DNA of 13,511 bases from the NCBI GenBank assembly GCA_902470365.1, contig CABRFZ010000037.1:1-13511 (forward strand), in the 5' to 3' direction. The position numbers were made by a program, and so were the translations under genes. The notes under the pieces were generated by a model that did no database searches, was not told where the DNA came from, and was given only the letters and a program-made list of their open reading frames with translations. This document shows positions 1 through 6,141 of the stretch, in pieces (positions within the stretch are counted from its first letter, which is position 1; each line of letters opens with the position of its first letter). This DNA comes from an uncultured Collinsella sp. (GTDB lineage: Bacteria > Actinomycetota > Coriobacteriia > Coriobacteriales > Coriobacteriaceae).

Positions 1-86
1 CCAAGAACATCCGCCTGCGCAAGCGTCTGCTCAACGCCACCGACCGCAAGAAGGCCGCCGTCCGCGCTGGCCAGGTCAACAAATAA
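1..86 (+). CDS. typA: TypA/BipA ribosome-associated GTPase, C-terminal end only
   Basis: The window opens inside a gene read in the frame whose first complete codon is at position 3; it ends with TAA at 84-86. The 27 visible residues include KNIRLRKRLLNATDRKKAA, which matches the conserved basic C-terminal tail of TypA/BipA, where TP-x-x-IRLRK is typical. TypA is a translational GTPase of the EF-G family that binds the ribosome and helps assembly and growth under stress. The GTPase domain lies outside the window, so the call rests on the tail alone. A strong hairpin 27 bases after the stop suggests it is the last gene of its transcript. Confidence 0.82.
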   Translation, partial: KNIRLRKRLLNATDRKKAAVRAGQVNK

Positions 87-112
87 GCGCTGGGCTTTAT
101 AGCGTCTAACAA

Positions 113-147
113 GAAAGGGCGTCGACCGCGATGGTCGGCGCCCTTTC
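113..147 (+). terminator. Terminator-type hairpin after typA
   Basis: Fifteen-base arms at 113-127 and 133-147 pair with a single G-U wobble around a 5-base loop (GCGAT). The 3' arm ends in CCCTTTC and is followed by TCGTGC, so the U tract is poor. The very strong stem just after the typA stop still makes a terminator the best reading. Confidence 0.75.
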
Positions 148-149
148 TC

Positions 150-178
150 GTGCAAGGGGGACAGGTTCGTCTGCACCA
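150..178 (+). repeat. REP-like palindromic element, left copy
   Basis: This 29-base stretch begins GTGCAA and ends TGCACCA, with GGGGGACAGGTT inside. It matches 24 of 29 bases of the minus strand at 6074-6102. The ends can pair (GTGCA with TGCAC). The GGGG-ACAGG-TT core resembles palindromic repeats linked to REP-associated tyrosine transposases (RAYTs); that link is from memory. No transposase gene is in the window. Confidence 0.5.
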
Positions 179-516
179 CAGCGGGGGCGGTTACCCCCCC
201 CCTCCCGTCGGCTTGCCGATCAAAGTTAAGTTGTTTAAACATATACATAATTCCACAGGATATAACCGCTTTGATACAAAACTGTCAACAGGTAAATATC
301 AACTGGTATTAAATTAAAAGACCTCTTTACCTGCGGTTTACATGACTGGTATCTATATTGTATTTTATGCATTGTGGCATAGACGAACCGTCTTAGAAGT
401 TGCTCCCCAATGGGTTCTTGCAATGCGCTAGGTAGGTTCTCGTTGATGTTGGGGTTTGTGTTCGATCCGACGATTCGCCGTATTCCACACCGTGTTGTAG
501 GAATTAAGGGACAACT
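179..516 (+). promoter_or_regulatory. AT-rich upstream region of the pilus genes with candidate promoter
   Basis: I see no gene in this stretch. It holds a C9 tract at 194-202 and then turns AT-rich; 241-360 is about 33% GC by hand count, far below the neighbouring genes. The best promoter candidate is TTTACA (337-342), an 18-base spacer and TATTTT (361-366), leaving a leader of roughly 145 bases. TTTACC (326-331) with TATCTA (350-355) is an alternative. ACTGGTAT occurs twice (302-309 and 345-352), and TTGATA/TATCAA form an inverted pair near 271-302; either could be a regulator site. AAGGGA at 506-511, five bases before the ATG at 517, is the likely ribosome binding site. Confidence 0.4.
194..202 (+). 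repeat. C9 homopolymer tract
   Basis: Nine consecutive C bases lie 16 bases after the left palindromic element. Together with GGGGG at 183-187 they could form a short G/C hairpin. Tracts of this length are prone to slippage, but here the tract is not inside a reading frame. Confidence 0.6.
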
Positions 517-3354
517 ATGGACGCACACCGCTCACGGTCGCTGGGTATGGCGACCCTGGTCTTTATTTTAATTAGCCTCACCGCCGCAGTTTTTCACGAT
601 GCAGCCCCAGTGCGCGCCGAGGACGTGAGCACGCCGACGCCGATTGTGATTGATGGGAATACGGCGACGGTTGATGTCAAGCTGTATAAAGATAACAGTC
701 GTACAGAGCTTTTGGGCAATGACGCCGTGACTTCAGTTTCGACCCTCTACGGAACCTTCTCGGCGAACTTTCTGACTGACAAGGCACCTACGCCTAGGAA
801 CTATGCCGCCGTCTATAAGTTCCCTGACACTATTGACGTCGATAACAATGATGGCGGCGAATTTAGGGATGGGCCTGGTGCTGACGCTGCAATAGCTGGT
901 ACATGGAAGATTGAAGACAACAAGGTTGTCTTTACGTTTGACAAGGGCTGGCTTGAACGGAACCCTGCGAACATTCATGTTGCGGCAAACTTCTCGTTCC
1001 AGCTTAAAAACAAGGATGTCGGTTCTGGTAGCAACGCATCCGTCGTGTTCCCTGGTGCGGGAACGATCAATATCCCCACCAAGGACGGTACAGTCACGGG
1101 GAAGAAGGCGGGGGCCTTCTCCCAGGGATCCGGCGGCGTGGCCAAGGTTACCTGGACCGTTAAACTCACCGTCGAGTCATATGCCACGAACGTCAAGTTA
1201 ACCGATACGCTGGGCGAGAACTTTGAATTTGTGAACGACAGCTTTATGCTCGACGGAGAGAAGCTCAATCCACAGCCGAAGATCGACGGCCAGACCGTGC
1301 GCCTCGACAGCTTGGGCAACCTTTCCCAGGGAGACCATAAGATTACGTATGAAACGGTGCTGAAAAGCGGTGTTTCTGCGAGCAACGGTGAATTTATCGA
1401 CAAGCAGGAAGCATCCAAGAACACGGCGTCGTGGGGGTGGGGCGGTACCAACGATCGCCAGAACGGCACGGTTACGTTTGCCCCCAGCCCCTTTCGTTAC
1501 GACATGATTGGCAAGTCTAGCGACCGCAATAGTACGCCGTCCGACATCACGTGGACGGTCACACTCAACCAAGGCGAGCTCAAGGCCGACATGAGCGGTT
1601 ATGTGTTCACCGACACGCTGGACGATAAGCAGACGTATGCGGGGAACTATACGGTTTATAAAGGCAGCTCTGGGTCGACTGTTCTTGCCACCGGTGAGCT
1701 CGATCAGTCTAAGAAATCCTTTACCTACAAGTTCTCGGACAACCTCGAGGATAAGTACATCACCTATCGCATTGTTTATCAGACCAAGATGAACGACACG
1801 AACTCATACGACACCGTGCACAACAATGCAACTATCGAGCATGGAGGTCGTGTCTCGGGAGCGGCCGACGGCAAGTTTACGCCGCAGTTAGTGGGCACAC
1901 CGATCACCAAGAGGCTTGTGAACGATGGTGAGGCTGCGGCGACGGGCAGAGCAGCATGGGAGACGCGCGTCGCGCTGAAAGCGATCGTTAATGCGGCCAA
2001 TCCGGATAAGGTGACGGTGAAGGACACGTTTCAGTCGGCGTGGAAGCAAGAACTTGGTGTTGATTATGGCTCTATAACTATCAAGATCGGTGAAACCGAG
2101 CTGTCTCCAAAGTCTCCAAATGCCGATTGGAAGCTAACTAAAAATGAACTTGTAGATACTCAGGCTAATAAAGTCGTACCAGAGAATGGTAATAAAAGAA
2201 ACTTCGACCTAGATATCTATGTTAACGACAAGGTGAAGGCGGCTCTCGAGAAAGAGGATTACGCCGTCATCACGTACACCACCACTTCCGATGCGCTGCC
2301 GGGCTGGTATTCGAACTTCGCATCGGTTAAGGTGCCGGGGCAGAACGGTGATTGGCCGTACTACACCGATAGCCCAATGTATGTTGTCAACAAGGAAACG
2401 ACGCCCGCGGTCGAGAAGCCGGAAGCTGAGACGAAGGTGTCTTGGAACGAGGGCTTCGAATGGAGCGCCGTCGATGGCTCGGACGAGAAGGGCGCATGGA
2501 TTGTTGAGTGGACGGTGTACGCGAACCATCACAAGAGCGACGCCGGAGAATATTATGGAGCCGGAAAGCTCTACGGTAAATCGCTGAATATTGTTGACAG
2601 CCTTCCGGACGGCATGAGCTATGTTGCGAATTCCGCCAAGTACACGCTCGTGCGGAATCCCTACGATCTGCATAAGGATCTTTGGCGCGGAAACGAGGCC
2701 GAGGAGGTCGTTACGGATCAGACGCTCGCCGCCGACAACGTCAGCCGCAACGGCAACACGGTCACCTTCTCCATCCCCACGACTGAGCTTGAAAGCTATG
2801 CCGGCTACGCAAAGCTCACGTACAAGACGGCGGTCAAGCGCAGCAAGCTCAACACCTCCACGAACAGGGCGGAGTTCACCAACACCGCCAGCATCGAGTC
2901 AGGAAACAAAAAGTTCTCCGATAGCGGTATCGTCACCATTAAGAACAACGTCATCAAAAAGTCTGGCGAGCAGGTTGCCAATAGCAATCGCATCAAATAC
3001 ACCATTTTTGTTAACGAGTCTGCCGTTGCCCTTAAAAATGGCACCGACTTCCTCGAGCTCGTCGATACCATGGATGCCAAGTGCACACTGGCGCCGTCGA
3101 CGCTTAAGGTCTATGAGAGCGTGAGCGGTGCCTGGGTCACGCTGCCCCAGAAGGACTATTCGTCGAAGATGGAGCAAGTTAAGGATGAATCTGGCTCGCG
3201 TGCGAAGTTGACTCTTGAGGTGCCCGACGAGAAATACCTCAAGGTCGAGTATGAGGTTATCCCGACCGGAAACCCCGGTGAAGAGGTGTCTCTTTCCAAT
3301 ACCGCCGAGCTTACGGGTGTGACGGAAGGCTCGGCGATCGACGAGCAAAAATGA
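517..3354 (+). CDS. Large secreted pilus-tip-like adhesin, 5' part, interrupted by in-frame TGA
   Basis: The ATG at 517 has AAGGGA five bases upstream and begins a signal peptide (residues 1 to about 35, basic then hydrophobic, ending near PVRAED). After it come five related modules with a W-T-V-type strand followed by a D-T/S-L/M motif: about residues 209-232, 343-368, 479-504, 661-695 and 825-851. This is the pattern of Ig-like adhesin and fimbrial isopeptide-type domains in Gram-positive surface proteins. Translation stops at TGA 3352-3354, but the same frame stays open to 4284 and encodes the missing anchor-bearing end. As written, the product is 945 residues, secreted and without a sorting signal. 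Likely role: host or matrix adhesion as a pilus-tip or accessory protein; the ligand is unknown. The stop may be a real nonsense mutation, a sequencing error or a read-through site. The adhesin class is fairly sure, the function inferred. Confidence 0.8.
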   Translation: MDAHRSRSLGMATLVFILISLTAAVFHDAAPVRAEDVSTPTPIVIDGNTATVDVKLYKDNSRTELLGNDAVTSVSTLYGTFSANFLTDKAPTPRNYAAVYKFPDTIDVDNNDGGEFRDGPGADAAIAGTWKIEDNKVVFTFDKGWLERNPANIHVAANFSFQLKNKDVGSGSNASVVFPGAGTINIPTKDGTVTGKKAGAFSQGSGGVAKVTWTVKLTVESYATNVKLTDTLGENFEFVNDSFMLDGEKLNPQPKIDGQTVRLDSLGNLSQGDHKITYETVLKSGVSASNGEFIDKQEASKNTASWGWGGTNDRQNGTVTFAPSPFRYDMIGKSSDRNSTPSDITWTVTLNQGELKADMSGYVFTDTLDDKQTYAGNYTVYKGSSGSTVLATGELDQSKKSFTYKFSDNLEDKYITYRIVYQTKMNDTNSYDTVHNNATIEHGGRVSGAADGKFTPQLVGTPITKRLVNDGEAAATGRAAWETRVALKAIVNAANPDKVTVKDTFQSAWKQELGVDYGSITIKIGETELSPKSPNADWKLTKNELVDTQANKVVPENGNKRNFDLDIYVNDKVKAALEKEDYAVITYTTTSDALPGWYSNFASVKVPGQNGDWPYYTDSPMYVVNKETTPAVEKPEAETKVSWNEGFEWSAVDGSDEKGAWIVEWTVYANHHKSDAGEYYGAGKLYGKSLNIVDSLPDGMSYVANSAKYTLVRNPYDLHKDLWRGNEAEEVVTDQTLAADNVSRNGNTVTFSIPTTELESYAGYAKLTYKTAVKRSKLNTSTNRAEFTNTASIESGNKKFSDSGIVTIKNNVIKKSGEQVANSNRIKYTIFVNESAVALKNGTDFLELVDTMDAKCTLAPSTLKVYESVSGAWVTLPQKDYSSKMEQVKDESGSRAKLTLEVPDEKYLKVEYEVIPTGNPGEEVSLSNTAELTGVTEGSAIDEQK

Positions 3355-3405
3355 ACCATCCAGAATGCTTCTGCCAGTGCGGGCGGCAACGGCTACGGCA
3401 TCACG

Positions 3406-4284
3406 ATGACCAAATACGATGCGCAGCAGGTTGGAGCGACGCTAGGGGGAGCTGAATTCACGCTCTATAGCGTGAACATGGATCAGGTCGCAACGGTAGG
3501 TATCGAGAATGCAAGGACTAGGTTTGAAACCGCTAAGACCGACGCCAATGGCAAGATCTCATTCGGTACAAGAGACAAGGCGATGAGCAATTGCGTGCTC
3601 TACCAGCTCGTGGAGACGGATGCGCCCGAAGGCTACGCTGTGGCAAGCCCCACGTGGATCATGCTCAAGGGCGGCGTGAGCGACGAAGATTATCAAACTG
3701 CGCTAGCTAAGGCGAAGACCATCGCCGGCGGTGCGGAGATCATAGGCGATGACAAAAAGGACGAGATTTGGGTCTATGACAATCGTCTAAAGGGATCCGC
3801 AACAATTCGGGCTAAGAAAGTGCTTGAAGGGGGCACATTCAAGAAGGGGCAGTTCTCGTTCGCACTCAAGGACGCCGACGGCAAGGTGCTCCAGACGGTG
3901 ACCAACGACGCCGAGGGCAACGTCTCCTTCAACGTCGACTACAACAAGGCCGGTACCTACACTTACGCCATCTCTGAGGTCGTCCCCGAGGGCGCCGAGA
4001 ACAACGTCAAGGACCACATCGCCTACGACACAATCGGGCACGATGTTACGGTTAACGTGACTATCGACAATGAGCGTGAGCAGCTCGACACCGTCGTCAC
4101 GTATGACAATGGCTCCCGGGAGCCGCCGACTTTTACCAACAGGTACTCGACCACGCTTCCTGAGGCGGGCGGTGCTGGCTTGACTATGACGTATCTGGCC
4201 GGCGCTTCGATGCTGTGTTTTGCTGCGACATGGATGCATGCTCGTCGCCATCGCGATCAGGGTCGAGGTGGTCGCCGTGAGTAG
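3406..4284 (+). CDS. Adhesin 3' part: SpaA-like and FctA-like pilin modules with LPEAG sorting signal
   Basis: This is the same frame as the 517 gene, continuing after the TGA; codons from 3355 are also open. The ATG at 3406 has no Shine-Dalgarno sequence, so separate translation is doubtful. Counting from 517, residues about 962-1050 form a Cna-B/SpaA-like module (ITMTKYDA...GAEFTLY, then YQLVETDAPEGYAV, with the Glu typical of isopeptide-forming domains). Residues about 1093-1210 look like an FctA/Spy0128 pilin module (ATIRAKKVLEGG, YTYAISEVVPEG). LPEAG at 1214-1218, a hydrophobic segment and an Arg-rich tail make a sortase signal. Intact, the protein would be about 1,255 residues and wall- or pilus-linked. 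It can also be read as the orphaned 3' half of a pseudogene. The stop codon TAG overlaps the next gene's GTG. Confidence 0.7.
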   Translation: MTKYDAQQVGATLGGAEFTLYSVNMDQVATVGIENARTRFETAKTDANGKISFGTRDKAMSNCVLYQLVETDAPEGYAVASPTWIMLKGGVSDEDYQTALAKAKTIAGGAEIIGDDKKDEIWVYDNRLKGSATIRAKKVLEGGTFKKGQFSFALKDADGKVLQTVTNDAEGNVSFNVDYNKAGTYTYAISEVVPEGAENNVKDHIAYDTIGHDVTVNVTIDNEREQLDTVVTYDNGSREPPTFTNRYSTTLPEAGGAGLTMTYLAGASMLCFAATWMHARRHRDQGRGGRRE

Positions 4285-5917
4285 GCTTTGGCGCCGCTTG
4301 TTGGCCGTGGCGACGATAGTTACGGTCGCTATGCTCTCTTTTGCGATGCTGCTCGGGACGGCTCATGCTGCCGATACCGGTGCCATTACGGTGGACGGTA
4401 CAGTCGCGACTCGGTATGACGCGTACCGGATCTTTTTGGCGACCGTTGCCGACGATGACGATGCCGGCCAAAAGGTCGCAACCGATGTAGCGTGGGCAAA
4501 CGACGCAGTTCGCCAGGCTGTTCTTCCCGTGCTTCATGATGCTGGACTTGATGGTTCGGCATCGACGGCGCAAGCGGCGGCCGCATGGATGAATGCCGAC
4601 GGGCACATGACGACCGCGCTGACGGCAAAACTTGCCCGCGCAATTGTCAAAGCAGGCGCCGTGTCCGTGGCCCTTAACGCGGGCACGGCGGCCGAGCTGC
4701 CCTGCGGTTACTGGCTCATCGTCGCCGACGACGCCATCGCCCAGGGCGAGGCCGGCACCGCGCCGATCGTGGCCCTGGTGGGCGGCAGCGCCGTCGCCGT
4801 CAAGCCCAAGGCGGCGACCCCCAAGGTGTCCAAGCACGTGCTGGAGGACAGCACCGCCGCCTGGCAGAAGGCCGCCGACGCCACGGTCGCCGACGACCTG
4901 TACTGGCGCCTCTCTGCCACGGTCCCGGCGGGCCTTACCGCCTACGACACCTATACGGTGCGGTTCGTCGACACCATGGGCGCGGGGCTCGACCCCTCCA
5001 AGGTCGCCGCGAGCATGCGCGTGTACGTAGCGGCGGGCGCGGGCGGCGGCTTCGACGCCGTCGCATGTGAGGGCGGCAACGCCAGCTCGACGCCGGCTAA
5101 AGGGTGGACAGACATTACTTCACAGTGCAAGGTCTCGACCGAGGGCAATGCCTTCACCGTGCGCACCGGCGACCTGGTCGCCGCCCTCGGCGGGGTTGAC
5201 GCCTTCACCGCGGGCGCCCGCGTGGTCGCTGTCTACAATGCGCCGTTGGGGGCCAACTGCAATCAAGGCGCTACCAAGGGCAACCCCAACGAGGTCTACC
5301 TGCGTTACCCGCGCTCTCCCCTCGCCGATCAGTCCGGCGACGCCGGATTCACCCGCACGCCGAGCGATGACGCGTGCGCCTACACCTGGGGACTCAGTCT
5401 GGTTAAGCGCTCAAGCTCGGACGATGAACCGCTCGCGGGCGCCAAGCTGCGCATCATCGATGACCGCGGGCGCATTCTAATGAGTGACGGCTCGTGGTCG
5501 ACGGATGCCGACGTGTGCGTCGCCACGGGCGCGGATGGCCATGTGGAATTGAGCGGTGTGGACGCGGGTGTCTACACCGTCGAGGAGGTCGCGGCTCCCA
5601 AGGGATACACCGCCTTTGAGGGCAAACGAACGGTAACGGTTACGGCCGAGGGTCTGGACGTCAAGCAGGTGGCAGCTGCGAAGCCCAAAGTGACCGTGTC
5701 GGCCGAAAGCCCTCTGCGGGTTGATATCGCCGATGCCGGGACGGGTTCGATTGAGCTGTCGGTGCTCAACACCCCAAGTAAAGAAGCAAGTCGTGGCTTT
5801 ATGCCCTCGACGGGAGATAGAGCGTTGGTGCTGGTGGCGGTTTTGGCTGCCATCGGAGTGGCGGCTATTGTTGTCGCGCTCGTCATCAAGCGGGGAGGAG
5901 GTCGCCGTGAAAAATAA
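4277..5917 (+). CDS. SpaA-type pilin subunit with MPSTG sorting signal
   Basis: I chose GTG 4277 because GAGGTGG lies five bases upstream and a clean signal peptide follows (MSRLWRRLL... to AHA at residue 31); an in-frame ATG at 4220 would add 19 residues that spoil the signal. The product is 546 residues. A Lys-rich stretch near 175-188 (VKPKAATPKVSKHV) lies where SpaA-type pilins carry their polymerising lysine. A module with DDLYWRL...VRFVDTMG follows. Residues about 369-455 form a Cna-B domain (GAKLRIID, YTVEEVAAPKGY) expected to make an internal Lys-Asn bond. MPSTGD at 509-514, a membrane helix and RGGGRREK form the anchor. It overlaps the adhesin gene by 8 bases, so the two are probably translationally coupled. 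Likely role: the polymerising shaft subunit, assembled by a class C sortase that is not encoded here. Confidence 0.85.
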   Translation: MSRLWRRLLAVATIVTVAMLSFAMLLGTAHAADTGAITVDGTVATRYDAYRIFLATVADDDDAGQKVATDVAWANDAVRQAVLPVLHDAGLDGSASTAQAAAAWMNADGHMTTALTAKLARAIVKAGAVSVALNAGTAAELPCGYWLIVADDAIAQGEAGTAPIVALVGGSAVAVKPKAATPKVSKHVLEDSTAAWQKAADATVADDLYWRLSATVPAGLTAYDTYTVRFVDTMGAGLDPSKVAASMRVYVAAGAGGGFDAVACEGGNASSTPAKGWTDITSQCKVSTEGNAFTVRTGDLVAALGGVDAFTAGARVVAVYNAPLGANCNQGATKGNPNEVYLRYPRSPLADQSGDAGFTRTPSDDACAYTWGLSLVKRSSSDDEPLAGAKLRIIDDRGRILMSDGSWSTDADVCVATGADGHVELSGVDAGVYTVEEVAAPKGYTAFEGKRTVTVTAEGLDVKQVAAAKPKVTVSAESPLRVDIADAGTGSIELSVLNTPSKEASRGFMPSTGDRALVLVAVLAAIGVAAIVVALVIKRGGGRREK

Positions 5918-5963
5918 TTGTCCCCCCCCTTGTTCAATGGCGTACTGCCTCCGTAGCGAGTGA
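5907..5963 (+). pseudogene. Possible remnant start of a lost downstream pilus gene
   Basis: At the end of the pilin gene, GGAGGAGGT precedes a GTG (5907) in another frame that overlaps the pilin stop. The same junction sequence, GGTCGCCGTGA, forms the working start of the pilin gene at 4277. From 5907 the frame runs only 18 codons (MKNNCPPPC...) through a C8 tract to TGA at 5961-5963. A downstream gene, for example a sortase or another pilin, may once have started here and been deleted. It could also be chance, because GGTCGCCGTGA also encodes the Gly-Arg-Arg-Glu tail. Confidence 0.25.
5922..5929 (+). repeat. C8 homopolymer tract
   Basis: Eight C bases lie just after the pilin stop, inside the short 5907 reading frame. 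Changing the tract length shifts that frame, but none of the three frames continues far, so a working phase switch is unlikely in the present arrangement. Confidence 0.6.
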
Positions 5964-6031
5964 CGCGCAGGTCCATCGGCCTGATGATCATTGGTTTTGA
6001 AAAAGTTACTAGAGAACCCTCCAAGAAAAGT

Positions 6032-6062
6032 GGGGCACCCGGTCGATGCGATCGGGCGCCCC
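6032..6062. terminator. Bidirectional terminator between the pilin gene and the leftward membrane gene
   Basis: GGGGC at 6032-6036 pairs with GCCCC at 6058-6062, and CCCG, a G-T wobble and TCG pair inward to an ATG loop, with one A-C mismatch. Rightward it is followed by GCTTCGTTTGTT; leftward by CACTTTTCTT. It lies between convergent genes and can serve both. Coordinates may be off by one base. Confidence 0.7.
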
Positions 6063-6073
6063 GCTTCGTTTGT

Positions 6074-6102
6074 TGGTGCAAAGTAACCTGACCCCTTTGC
6101 AC
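6074..6102 (-). repeat. REP-like palindromic element, right copy
   Basis: On the minus strand this reads GTGCAAAGGGGTCAGGTT and ends TTTGCACCA, matching the left element (150-178) at 24 of 29 positions in the opposite orientation. On the plus strand, GGTGCAAAG (6075-6083) and CTTTGCACC (6095-6103) make a perfect 9-base stem with an 11-base loop. The two copies bracket the pilus genes. Confidence 0.55.
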
Positions 6103-6135
6103 CACCACAAAGGTGCTTGGCATCTTTGTGGTGGT
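6101..6135. repeat. 12-base perfect hairpin next to the right palindromic element
   Basis: ACCACCACAAAG (6101-6112) pairs perfectly with CTTTGTGGTGGT (6124-6135) around an 11-base loop. It shares 6101-6103 with the preceding hairpin, so the two cannot both be complete. It begins 6 bases beyond the stop of the leftward gene (6142) and may help end that transcript, though no U tract follows. Confidence 0.5.
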
Positions 6136-6141
6136 CGGCGG

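Noticed and set aside
235..528. 97-codon minus-strand frame upstream of the adhesin
   Set aside because: No recognisable domain and unlikely composition; it overlaps the presumed control region and the adhesin start.
3352..3400. TGA as selenocysteine or as reassigned tryptophan
   Set aside because: I see no convincing selenocysteine stem-loop after it, and no other gene in the window reads through TGA, so genetic code change is unlikely.
5907..6030. C8 tract as a working phase-variation switch
   Set aside because: All three frames after the tract stop within roughly 100 bases, so there is nothing left to switch in the present sequence.
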